Positions 50,823-61,506 of a DNA stretch of 64,000 nt are shown here, in pieces; position 1 is the stretch's first letter, and each line of letters opens with the position of its first letter. The position numbers were made by a program, and so were the translations under genes. The stretch spans positions 135,368-199,367 of the forward strand of contig MU129024.1 in NCBI GenBank assembly GCA_014904985.1, written 5' to 3'. This stretch comes from Hydnum rufescens UP504 (taxonomy: Eukaryota; Basidiomycota; Agaricomycetes; Cantharellales; Hydnaceae). The notes beneath the pieces were generated by a model. That model was not told the DNA's origin. It did no database searches and saw nothing but the letters and a program-made list of their open reading frames with translations.

Positions 50823-51326
50823 TAGGGTGCTGTCTAAAAGGTTCCGGCCGGTTTTAGACTGCCAAAAAGTCCGTGTTTTAAACACCCCCCTGTTTAAAAC
50901 TATGTTTTAAACCCGCTAGATATAACTACGGCCATTCACTAGAATATTATATCTTCCTCCACTGTAAAGACCTTGGGCCCACCACTGGTGACCTTGGTTA
51001 CTACTACTGCCGTGTGCCCCTGAAGTCCTTCTGGTGCCCCCTTGAACCGGCGCACTGCTGAGTAAATCTCGCAATAGAGGTGTGTGTATATCAACCCCAT
51101 CATATTCCATATCAAACTCATACATGTTCACCGATGCACGTACTTTGTTGAGATCAAAGTTGTCTGCGGCCTCGTACACTGCCCAAATTTCATACTCGGC
51201 GTAAATGCAGAGGGTATATTAGATGCCAAAAAGTCTGACCTCAGGTTTTAGGCACGTTTTCAACCCAGTCAAAAAGGGGTTGTTTAAAACATAGTTTAAA
51301 ACAACCAGGTATTAGACAGCACCCTA
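50823..51326. mobile_element. hAT-type non-autonomous element (MITE), 504 bp
   Basis: The terminal inverted repeats are TAGGGTGCTGTCTAA / TTAGACAGCACCCTA. A perfect 8-bp duplication GTAGTTTC flanks the element (50,815-50,822 and 51,327-51,334), the hallmark of hAT transposons. Subterminal regions repeat TGTTTAAAACTATGTTTTAAAC in both orientations. The middle (50,930-51,190) has a minus-strand coding-like stretch (ASVNMYEFDMEYDGVDIH, TPLLRDLLSSA), which may be captured host or transposon sequence. There is no transposase catalytic motif. Confidence 0.92.
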
Positions 51327-51334
51327 GTAGTTTC

Positions 51335-52401
51335 GCTCATCCAAATCTCGAAATAATGAGTTTTGGGTTCGAAACGACACCCAAATACGAAGGCTATGAG
51401 TAACTGAGAAGGGTTGGTTGGCAACTGCGGGGCAAGTTCCCTCTTCGCCTTCGAGATAAATCCCAGGCGCTGGGATTCAGAAGGGGACTGAGCGTCCAGT
51501 CTGCGTCCAGACCCGGACCGACTTCCGCACACCCCCTACGATCGAGGAATCGCGATCGGCGATACTGTATTTGTAAAATATATGTAGCTTTCTGTCCAGT
51601 GCTTTGGAACTCTCCATGATTCATATACAATGGATGCAGTCTTGCTCACAAACTTGAGCTCTCGGCGCTGAAGTCAAGTTGGCGGATTTCTCCGGGAATT
51701 GCCTGGTCAAACACGAGCGATAACGTCGTTCATAGCGATCATACCAACTCTTCATCCGTTCCAAATCCCCTCATACCATACGTTTCCGGACTCCTACAGC
51801 TGAAAACCCCCCTGGCCTTCCACGGCCCGTTCCTCGAGTAGTGCGGGCTCTGGGTATTTTCCGACACCCGGCCACGAATCATCGATGGGCTCCATAAATT
51901 CGGCCTATGCTCTGCATTTGTCGATCCATATCAATCCAGGCTCAGAGCCCCCTCGTCAGGCCTTATCCCCTTTGTCGCCTCAGTCACAAGCGCGCCTACG
52001 CAAAGGCGGGAGTCATACTGGCTCCGCCCCAAAGAATTGACCTTCGTCTATACCCTGAACATCATCTTCCAAAATCATTAAATCTGCTGCGATAATATTA
52101 GTTAGTCCAGAAGAAGTCTGGAGAGAAACTTTGAAGACTGCGTATGGTCGCGACAAATTTGTGGGTACATTTTCCGATTTTGCCATGAAAGGCAGGGTCC
52201 GCCGCCCACTGAACGTTCTTGCTTCCTGTGACAATGCGCATAGAAAATAATGCAATACACGATGCAAGTGCTGCTGCTTGTCCACCTATGGACGGTTTCT
52301 GTTCTGAGGAAACCTATTGGGGACAAGGTTGTGGGGCGCTCAAACATCGCAATTAGACCTCTATCAGTTACACGGTACGCTTGCCAGCGGACTCTACATG
52401 A
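51335..52401. other. Interval without a supported gene
   Basis: Only short frames with no recognised domain. At 52,013-52,347 the minus strand has overlapping frames that may hold an exon, but no splice-consistent model was found. It contains the upstream region of the PEX11-like gene. Confidence 0.4.
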
Positions 52402-53198
52402 TTGTCACCCCTTGACCATTCTATATGTTCCAGGAAGTGTTTGATGCTTTTCAATTGGTTAACACCATTGATCCAAATAACTTCGCCGTCCGAGATCTCA
52501 GTCCCCTTTGTATCTTCGGCCGCGGGACTTTCGTCACCAACCCTGCTCCATAGATTTCTGCATGCCCCTCCACCAGTTCTGCTAGACCTTTTCAATTCGG
52601 TCTTTGATGACGTCGCAACCTTCTCAAAGTTGGGACTTGTGGGTGCTGGGATCGGACGACGCGCGGGGAAACTCGCGGATTGGATGTGGTTCGCTAGCAC
52701 GCTCGCTGGCCTAGTTGAGGTGGGCGCAGAGCGCTCCATGGTCAAAGGAATGCTAAGTGAACGTGCGTGCGCCTCTGCCTCGTTGAAGATGCGTACGAAT
52801 TGACTGGGCTCCTCAGTGGAGCGTCGAATATATGAGGCTGAGGTTGAAAAAGCGGGCGATTTGTGGACGCTCGAAGAAGACGAGGACGAGCTCCGATCTC
52901 AATATGGCTGGCTTGGGCTCTCCCACGTCAAGCTTTGCATGGACTTGATATTCGTTAGTGCGTGTTGTCGGCGTGTTACGTGGATCGTGCTTTGATGGCT
53001 CTTCACACAGCGTACAACGTCTTTGAGCTTCAGCGAGCGCGTCACCCTGTTCAAACATTCACTGGCTTGTTCGGAGCCCCTCTAAGGTGTGTGCTTGATG
53101 TATTTCCCCATATTTTCCGTATTCCTAACTATCGACGCGCCAGCTCGTATAAAATGTACGAATCCCAGAGGAGCGAGCTCTTCAAATCAGCGACATAG
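52402..53198 (+). CDS. PEX11-like peroxisomal membrane protein (5' end uncertain)
   Basis: Supported exons: to 52,762, then 52,817-52,957, 53,011-53,086 and 53,144-53,198 (stop TAG). Introns are 54, 53 and 57 bp with GT..AG, and phases agree throughout. The product reads HAPPPVLLDLFNSVFDDV, FSKLGLVGAGIGRRAGKLAD, WMWFASTLAGLVEVGAERSM, GMLSE-LERRIYEAEVEKAG, SHVKLCMDLIFV-TYNVFEL, ending MYESQRSELFKSAT. The G-RAG.LADW and KL.MDLIFV-YDVF signatures match basidiomycete PEX11-type proteins, which tubulate and divide peroxisomes. The first exons are uncertain; a broken duplicate lies at 2.0-2.8 kb. Confidence 0.72.
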
Positions 53199-53487
53199 AT
53201 GCCAACTGTTCTGGTCTATGGTGACGAATATCTGCCATCTCGTTCCTAGGTATGGCGAGGACTGCAACGCCCCGGACTCTTGGGTCCCTTCTGATTTCTC
53301 TGCTCATCTTCATCGCGGGTAATAATGCCTCTTTGTGTTCTGCCTCTCAGTTGATCGTTAATTTCCTCTGTTGAGATGCGTTGTTCTCGGACCCATATCC
53401 AGATGGTCACATATGACTTGACGGTTGGTACACAATGGCATTGTGTAATGCTATCCTATGTGTTTTAGTACACATATCCATCTCCTA

Positions 53488-53902
53488 TCAACTAAATCCC
53501 CAACCCCAACCCTGGCGCTGGCGATCCTTTGGGATAGCTGGGCCAGATGAACGGTCATTGTTATAGGCTGCTCGAAGTTTTTCGAGTTCATTCTCGAGCT
53601 CTGCGATGCGGCCACGCGCTTCAAGTACGTATTTGTCGTGCGCAAGATAGGTTTGCGTTAGGTGAAGAGCCTATGGGAATGTGAAAGTGTTAGATGAAGA
53701 GTACAATTCAGTTATAGTTTTGGTGGGGCTTGGATCGAGAATAACTCACAATATATACGGCGGAGCCTAGTATAAATATTGGAATCATTGCGGGGACCAG
53801 CTCACGGTAGAATACAAGGTGACCAGATTGACCAGATGGTCGACTAGGCTCCGTTTTCCCTGCGTTCGAATTGGCACGTGTAGTCGAGGAATACGACGCC
53901 AT
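53488..53902 (-). CDS. Small single-pass membrane protein with C-terminal coiled coil
   Basis: Two exons, 53,750-53,902 and 53,488-53,670, with an intron starting GTGAGT and ending CATAG. Product 111 residues: a Ser/Thr-rich polar N-terminus (MASYSSTTRANSNAG), a transmembrane segment at about residues 35-52 (LVPAMIPIFILGSAVYIALH), a charged heptad-like helix (YVLEARGRIAELENELEKL) and a Gly/Trp tail (RQRQGWGWGFS). It lies tail-to-tail with the PEX11-like gene, stops 290 bp apart. The pair was duplicated together. The size and layout suggest a small organelle membrane protein; no family named. Confidence 0.72.
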
Positions 53903-54044
53903 CACGGAAGGGTACGGCGTAGGAGATGCAGAGTAAGGGAAACCCAGGGGATGTATGGTCCTCCTCCGGGTGACATATCCCAAGCGTGTAAGGCACGAAG
54001 TTCGGTAGATTTGGTGGGGCATCTCGCATGGACGCCGGAAACAA

Positions 54045-54075
54045 AACCTCCCACTCCAGTTACTGTAACCTACAT
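54045..54075. repeat. 31-bp filler matching a copia-associated repeat
   Basis: AACCTCCCACTCCAG..CCTACAT is identical to 33,764-33,794. The other copy of this duplicated segment (around 4,537) lacks it and reads GCAAATCGGTAGCGG. It is therefore a short templated insertion, perhaps from repair of a break or excision. Confidence 0.75.
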
Positions 54076-54309
54076 CGGGTAGCGGCGACAAGCGCCAATC
54101 CCCGACTCTCATGTCCGAGATCATGTGATTTATGGACGAACTGAATGAATCAATTGGGAGGTTAATGGTTGCTCCACATCCACAGGGTCTTTGTCCTCAT
54201 CCTGGCGATGTATCTAGCCAGTGTTGGACTCACGAGCAACAGAAAATGAGCCGTACAGTTACAGACCAAATGCTATGGTTGAGAACCGGACACAAATTCT
54301 TGCAGCTTC

Positions 54310-55490
54310 CAATTTGACTGAATGAATTTCTTTACTCGTGGGCCCTACGACAATCTTCTCGCCAGAAGGCACCTATCCGATTTTCAGCGACCCTGGTGAG
54401 CGTGGATTCTTGTATTAGTGTATCTTACATCCTCGCTCAGGGCGTCTCTACCAGAGTATGCACCACTCCCAACTTACAATTGATAGTCGAATGCGCCAGG
54501 GAGGCAATTTCACATGCACGAACCGGCCCTGGCGAAGGATGGTGTTGTTCTGGCAGCAGAAAAGAAAGTTACCGGGAAATTGTTAGGTCCTTCAAGGTGG
54601 ATATGGCGGGAGCGGCGAGAAGATCTTTCTTCTAAATAAGTAGGCGAAGTACTTCCCCCTCCATGCCTCGTTTATCCCGACGCACTGACACCCCCACTTC
54701 TCTGTCCAGTAACGTTGTGGTTGACATGGCACGCCAACTCCCTGGTCAATTACGCACCACAAGCTGCCCGGCATCTTTTCTCTTCCAACGAAGATATCGC
54801 GGTCGAACAGCTTGCCCAACGGTTGTGCGATTTGAAGCAGGGATACACTCAATATGGGATCAGTCGTCCATGCCCTCTTCCTTACGGATCCCGCCTTTTC
54901 ACTTCGTTTTGCACATCTACTCATCCATCGCTCGGTCTTCGTCCATTCGGCATATCACTCTTATATGCAGGCTACGATCCACATCACCAACTATACCACT
55001 CTGATCCCTTAGGGAATTATAGTGGATGGAAATCGACCGGTATCGGGGCGAATAACAGCACGACACAAAGCCTTCCCAAGCAGAAATGCAAGGATGACTT
55101 GTCCACCGAAGAAGCTATCGCTCTGACCATAAAGATCATAAGCAAGACCCCACTCAGCAGCGAGAAACGTATGCACCTCATTATTCGTGATATGATATCA
55201 TTTGTCTGACATTTGCATTGTGTTCGTCCATTTTCTCACCGTTCAGTTCCCGACTTTCACGCTTGATCCAGCGACGGAACAACAGCTTACGAAGATATCC
55301 AAGCCGGTGGAGATCGATGCGTTCTTGGCCAAAGCATGGGATCGGAGAAGAGGATGTGGTGATGGTAAGCTAAATAACAATATTTCATTTTATCTTTCCC
55401 GTTGTGAGAAGCAAAACAGCGTTGCTTTTATCAGCTATCGCGGCTCTGATGTCCGGCCTAACATCTGGCTATAGTAGGCGCGGCCACTGC
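54310..55490 (+). pseudogene. Degenerate 20S proteasome alpha-4 (PSMA4/Pre9-type) copy
   Basis: Blocks of the family appear in order but in shifting frames. TTIFSPEG lies at about 54,349. AREAISHART (for AMEAISHAGT) lies at about 54,490 and AKDGVVLAAEKKVTGKLL at about 54,532. NSLVNYAPQAARHLF comes next, then NEDIAVEQLAQRLCDLKQGYTQYG at 54,790-54,857, LRPFGISLLYAGYDPHHQ at about 54,945 and GNYSGWKSTGIGANN at about 55,010. Last are TEEAIALTIKIISKT and FTLDPATEQ..KISKPVEIDAFL. Introns appear retained. Missing and shifted residues mean no functional subunit. A full gene should exist elsewhere in the genome. Confidence 0.85.
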
Positions 55491-55658
55491 TAGAGATGAA
55501 GAAACAGTATTTGGTGATTGCTTCCAAAAATGGGAAATCATCACCTGTATTTAAATGTTACAAAATCCCGAATACAAATACCGTGACAATGAGCATGTAG
55601 ACAATAATCATTAAACGAACGACAACGAAAGACAGCAGGAGCCCGTACAAATGATTAC

Positions 55659-57313
55659 TTAACTCTCCGTGATGACTAGGTCGAGAGCAAACGCATACAC
55701 CCTTGGATGTCGTTCTTTGCAATGGGTCATCAAGGCCACGGTGTCGTGGGGATATATAACAGGCTCTGTATCCGGCGGAAGCCTTTCGCCTTTTGCGATA
55801 GAATAGGTGATTAGTTGTCGTGGTGTGGGGGGCGGCAACAGGCCAGAATTAACGCCAACTCACCGGCAGAAAGTGCACACGTACTCAATTTTCGGCAAGC
55901 CAGACACCTGCTCGAAGGCTTTGGTCATTAAATCAAGGAATGGTTGAGTTTGGGCAAGCTCTTCTAAAGGAGAATCCACGTTCGGCACAGGAGGAACAGA
56001 TGATGATGCTACATCGCCAGGGCCTTTAGTGTGTTCCGGATCGGGTACGTTTATCGGGGCAGGGGCATCGGACGCCGGGGGGGTATTTACATTTACTGGG
56101 GTATCATTTGGTGGAGGTGCCTGGGGCTCCTGCAAGCTCGGTGTGCCACGCACAGGCACATCACCTGTCGGCGTTATCACCGGAGACATCGGAGGGTGAA
56201 ATTGGGGAGTGGGACTGGTCCGATTGGGTGGGGCCCCAGCAGAAGACGGGATGACCATCGCAGAACTGGAATTTGATCCAGATGAAGCAATAATTATGGG
56301 AGCAGGACGCGACTGCTGGAAATGACGAATCTGGAGAGCTAATTCCTGACATTGGCGCCTTCGCCGCTCAGCCGTCTACTCGAAATCCGTTAGTGCACGA
56401 GGTTTTTGAACCCGAAAATAGATATATACCTCTTCTGCGACTCGAAGTTGTTCTATTCAAGGACAATCAAAAATCAGCAGAACACAAACCTGAAAAGAAA
56501 CTGACTTTGTATGGCAGCAACTTGGTGTCGAAGTCCATCCAAGTGTCTCGCCAAGGCAAGATAACTAGCCTCTGCTTGAGCGAGTTTCCCGCGTTGCATG
56601 GTGACTTCGGTGACGGTCTCTACGTGTCTTTTCGTAAGATCCTTGTGTTGCAATTCCAGTTCGTTATTCATGGCCATGGCTGTAGTGCGATCCTTTATGG
56701 CGGCGTCTCGTTCCATCACTGCCCGAGTCAGATCTTGGCGCATTTTGGTTTCCCAAGTTTTGTACTCCATATTCGCGCGACGATGTTTCTCGAAAGCCTG
56801 AAGCATAGTCTGATGGCTGACATATACTGCATTACGATCCTTGGCCGTCTGTGCGAGTTCAGCACGAAGACGTTGAAGTTCCTCTTCCGGACTTCCCCCT
56901 GATTCCGACTTCTGTATCATGAGGGAGATTAAACCTTTGTTTTTGTCGGGATGACAGAAGAAAGCAGGAAACATACCACCGCCGGTCTGTTGGCTGGCAC
57001 AGAAAGCGACGTGACACGCTCCAGGGCTGGCTTGGTAGAATCTAGCTGAGACATACAATGTTGTAAGGTAATCTGTCCGCGAAGAGACGTGTTGATTTAC
57101 AGAGGGAGTTCACGGGTGCAAGAGACAGGTGCATACTGTGTCCAGCGGCTGACCCGCCAACCGGGCGTTGACGGCCGAACGAAAGGTGTTCAAATGCGTA
57201 ACGGCATCATCCAGCGACTGGGCACTTGCTATTCGAACCAACATATCTTTGCCATTACTACCAGCCACGGCAGCAACTATGAGAACCAACATGAGAAACA
57301 GATCATCTCCCAA
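55659..57313 (-). CDS. Coiled-coil protein with C-terminal CCHH-like finger, six exons
   Basis: Exons (minus): 57,137-57,313; 56,977-57,045; 56,506-56,911; 56,430-56,452; 55,864-56,375; 55,659-55,782. All introns are GT..AG (54-91 bp) and phases add up to a 436-residue frame. Domains: hydrophobic helix (about residues 4-18), then a long coiled coil (about 85-235; EEELQRLRAELAQTAKDR, DLTKRHVETVTEVTMQR). A Pro/Ser/Asn-rich linker follows (about 245-370) and the end is VCTFC..HDTVALMTHCKERH, a single C2H2-like zinc finger. The start is uncertain and more 5' exons are possible. Function unknown. Confidence 0.72.
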
Positions 57314-57319
57314 TACACT

Positions 57320-59563
57320 GCGAGAATCTCTCTCTACCGATATCCAAAAATGTTGGCCGAGCCATAGTTGTTGTGTAATTCAGTCGTATGACTCAACATC
57401 GGCTATTTGCGAGCCAAAGGTGCCACCACAGAAACAAACACTGAAGCGATCTCCCATATGCCTGATGAGTTTACCGGTAGTAGACGTCTTCCCATGCGTC
57501 TGTAGTCTGATGCCATTCAGTGTGCCTCCTTAAGTATCGCTACAGTTACGATTGTGTGGTCAAATACTAGATGACGCAAATTTAGTACATGTCTAGCAAG
57601 GGGACATCAAGGTTGGTAAGCCCAAGTTCAAGGAATCTAATTCATGTTGTCTATCAGGCTAACTTCTGCCCATACAGTACTCTTGTACTTCATTGAAGTG
57701 ATTTCTCCACACGCCTGGGCCTCAATACAAGGAGATTGTCTTCCAGACTATTGGATAATCAGCGAAAATACGGACACGCTCGTATACAGGCGTGCAATAG
57801 ATAGGCAGGAAGTGTGTATATGAGACATCTAGCCCACAGGGTAAGCCACTGCCGCAACCAACGAAGAAGCCACAGCATGGCGGGTAAAACTCTCCAGCGA
57901 GAGAGATATGAGAGAGAATAATACATCTGCGCCGTCGAATCATATATGCATATGTATCATATCTCAGACCAAATCATGGAGACGAGACACAGCCAAGGGT
58001 TATGCATGCCGATAACCACAATGGGCGAATAGGTGGGAATGGAGGACAATACAATACGCCACTGCATATCCTGTCGATCGAGGGGACAGGATGCATCAGC
58101 GGTACCCGTATAGAGTGGGGCGATACGGGTCATAGGCGTGCAGTTCATATTGAACCCTTAGCTCCAATTAGTCATATACTCGTTTGTCAGGGTGTTGCCT
58201 CACATGCTGGAGGATATGACACCGAGAATTGGCAGGATGCAGGCTAGTCGACACCAAGTCCATGGAGATAATATTCATATTGGGCGAAGTTCACGCGGAT
58301 ACAATCAAATAGAGCAGGTCTACTGGGGGCAGGGAATTTCTATTTAAGGCGGGTATTGAGTGAGGCGCTGGCAAAGAAAAAGTGGAGGGCCTTAACCCCA
58401 AATCGGCGTTGGTAGCCAGAGTGAGCATACACCGTGCCCAGAGCCGGGAACCAACAGTGTGAACAACGGAAGTGAAGAAAGAGTGGAGTTCAGTTCCATT
58501 AGTCATGGTAAGCGAGATTCGAAGGATTCTATTAGGATAGGTTGAACACACCTGCTATACCGTTTAGGCATGGAAAATGGAACAAGGGTAGCGTCCGACA
58601 GCACACATTCTATACTATTAGTCACCCCCCTCATTGCCGCCACCGGGTAATTGCCGTTTTGCCTCTACACCCTTCAATTCTCATGCAACTGGGCCCATAT
58701 TTGGCATGTAGTTACAGGCTGTATATACCCAGGGTTGTGTCCAAAAAAAATCCCAAAAATTGTGGAATTCCATCTGTTATGTCACTTTTACTTCTGAGAT
58801 TCCACAAATTCAGCACTTTTTAAGCACCCAAAATGCTCCTGTGAAATATCTGGACTAGTCCTCAAGCAAAATATGTCCTGGAGGTCCTGGCTATGTTTCT
58901 GGGAAGCTATAGACAAGATATCAGCTCTCTAGGTAGTCACCAGCACATAAGAGAATGTGAAGATGATGGGGCCAACAGTGACAAGGAGAGCAAATTTGCA
59001 CCATTGGGTTCACTAGCTAAGCACCACCACACTATATCACTATAGTGGGTATCCTAAGCCCATTTCATCCTCAACCTTGCCCTCAGCCATGATGGATTGG
59101 AGCTCACATCAATTCAACAGAATTTGTTAGGATAACCAATGGATCACCACCACAGACACACAATCCACAATACAGCTACAGATCCAGGACCACTCCCACT
59201 TCTGGTTCACATTACTACACCTAGGGATCCATCAGGCAACATGATAGGAAGGGTTTTGCTGGAACTGGGGGTGCGGCAATGAAGCGGCAATTACGCGGGT
59301 TGCCGAACTCAACAGACCCAGAATGAGTGCTTGACGCGGATTCCTTCTACCACCACCAATTCTGCATATAATCCCTTGTAATTTTTACAGTTTGTTTATA
59401 GCATCATTATCAACATTGTTGCCAAGTTTGAGCATGAACGGAGCCCTCTGTCATGTACAGGAGGGATTTTTGTCACTTTGCGGCAATTACCCCGTGAGAG
59501 ATAGTAATTATCATAGAAGGTCGTCGAACGCGATGATACAACATGGTGGTCATCGCCTGCGCT
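57320..59563. other. Interval without a supported gene
   Basis: Contains short frames only. A minus-strand stretch at 57,360-57,540 (RLQTHGKTSTTGKLIRHM) could be an upstream exon of the coiled-coil gene. Another at 58,291-58,551 (TELHSFFTSVVHTVGSRLW) has no recognised domain. Near 58,755-58,815 a short inverted pair (TTGTGGAATTCC / GATTCCACAAATT) hints at a small inverted-repeat element. Confidence 0.4.
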
Positions 59564-60640
59564 TCACTTTTGGCAAGGTATCGATCCATTCCGACCATCG
59601 CCAACTCGCTCGAAGAGAAACTGAGGTCTCATGGCAAATATCTCCAACTTGCGAAGTGCCGGTCCACAATAAAGTGCGGGATTGCGCAGATTGGGGGGCA
59701 CCAGGACACCCCGCCAGCAGATCGATTGCAAAGTGGGATGCGCCTTTATTCCTCGCAGAGTGCTGAGGTGCGTGTCGTGCTGCAGTTCGCAAAAGGCAGC
59801 ATAGTTCTGGAGCTTGATGGTGAGATTCTTCAATGAGGGGGCTCGAATGACCAAGCTCTCGAGAAATGGTTGCAGAATGGTCGAAATGTGAATGACCACT
59901 TTGAGATCAAGGACGTCGGCCGAAGAGACTGAAATTGCCTGCAAGCCATCGGCGAGGTTCTCGTCGGAGCGCAGATCCAGGACCATTCTCGCCACTGGTC
60001 TTCCGCGCACCATGTCGACTATCCCCACCATTGGGTACGACAACGTACGAATACGTGGGAGAAGTTCCGGAGACATACTCTGGGGTAAGGATCGTCGAGT
60101 GTACTGAGTGAAATCACGGATCTCTGGATGTTTCAAGAGGAAACCGCCAAGGCCGTCTGAATAATACAGATTGGTGCAAAAGGCCTCGAGTTCGAAAGGA
60201 AAGTCGTAGTCAGAGAGCATCCGGGCAACATCGGAGTATGATTCGTCCACACGGATATCCAATTTTTGCAAAAACGGTGTATGTTGGGGAGAGCGACAGA
60301 TTTGATCTAACGTCGCATGAAAATATGACTTGCGTTCATAAGCCTCGCAGTCTGAAAACATTATGGTCATCTCGCGGACACACTGCGCTCGACATGCGTT
60401 GCCCAAGATCATCTCTGCACCGAAGGAAAGGGCGCCATCATCGCCTCGTAGGACTAATGTCCGCCAGAGGTGCTTGTTGACCTGATGGTGACATTCGTGA
60501 TTAAGGACACTCAGTTCATGGAGGCTAGGTCGATCTGCCCAGGCAATGATTTCGCATAACACGTCGAATGGCAGTTCGAAATGGCGACGCCGGACTGCCT
60601 GAGAATGCAGGTCAGGATTGTAGGGCACCATGAGGCTCAT
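59564..60640 (-). CDS. F-box protein with LRR-like C-terminal region
   Basis: A single-exon frame of 358 codons, ATG at 60,640. Residues 18-55 are an F-box: HFELPFDVLCEIIAWADRPSLHELSVLN..HHQVNKHLWRTLVL. This binds Skp1 in SCF ubiquitin ligases. The rest is helical and leucine-rich with irregular repeats (FLQKLDIRVDES, MVLDLRSDENLADGLQAI, LESLVIRAPSLKNLTIKL). It probably recruits a substrate. Large F-box families are common in Agaricomycetes. The ORF is intact; a short extra C-terminal exon cannot be excluded. Confidence 0.82.
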   Translation of the reverse strand: MSLMVPYNPDLHSQAVRRRHFELPFDVLCEIIAWADRPSLHELSVLNHECHHQVNKHLWRTLVLRGDDGALSFGAEMILGNACRAQCVREMTIMFSDCEAYERKSYFHATLDQICRSPQHTPFLQKLDIRVDESYSDVARMLSDYDFPFELEAFCTNLYYSDGLGGFLLKHPEIRDFTQYTRRSLPQSMSPELLPRIRTLSYPMVGIVDMVRGRPVARMVLDLRSDENLADGLQAISVSSADVLDLKVVIHISTILQPFLESLVIRAPSLKNLTIKLQNYAAFCELQHDTHLSTLRGIKAHPTLQSICWRGVLVPPNLRNPALYCGPALRKLEIFAMRPQFLFERVGDGRNGSIPCQK

Positions 60641-61506
60641 GCTCTTTGCCGTCGACGCACCTTCCCAAGAACCATACTGAGGGACAAGTGTCCTTTACAC
60701 CCCAAGCGAAGTATTTATGGGCTCCCGTCGACTACGTACGGCGCAATCGCAAACAACTGCGGGTTCAGCCACAAGGGGTGGGGCACAATAAAATGGCAGC
60801 TTCCATTGGCCGGAGTCAGGTCGTTGTTTATGTGATGTGGGAATCATCCGAATCAAACATCGTTCCTAGCCACTCCCCATCATCCTCATTGCACTGTGTG
60901 TACTATCATGTCCCTTCATGATCCCATCCATGTTCCATGATGAATTCTCAGAATTGCGATTGCCCTCCTAGAGCCAGACTCTGTAGTGTTGCCATCGTCG
61001 CGCCTCGGGAACCAGGATCTGCGCATTCGGTCCGCAGAGATCTGATCTATGAGGAGCCCTGCGGGCTACCGGAGACCATTGAGTTCTGGAATACACGGTT
61101 GGTACGATGCTGGCATCAGCAACGAGGGAAACCGCCATATTACGATTGGCTTTATTCAGTCTTTATTCTCGGCGTGGTTCAATTGTGGGAGGTCCAAGCC
61201 TCATCTTGTTTGTCAAGTTTTACACCAGGTCCATTATGTATTCAACTCGACGGGAGTCATCATTTCCCGTCTACATTCGTTCAAAAGTTATCCAGGGTAT
61301 CTAGAGTCATACATGTAATAATGCATAAATACAAACAGTAACGAGATTCAGATCATACCAGAATTCGAAGTGATTCTGCATTTCCTTGAGACGGCCTATA
61401 TCGCTGCCGCATGAAGTTCCTGATGGTGTTCAGCCTCGACAAGCTCAGAGATCCAGCCGATCGCACGCTTCGGTTCCAACGCCGAGAATGCGGTTACTTG
61501 ACCTGT
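60641..61506. other. Intergenic interval between divergent-strand genes
   Basis: Holds the F-box promoter side and the 3' flank of the GTPase gene. A 134-codon plus frame (60,937-61,341) has no recognised domain. A weak TATAAA-like sequence is not evident. Confidence 0.4.
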
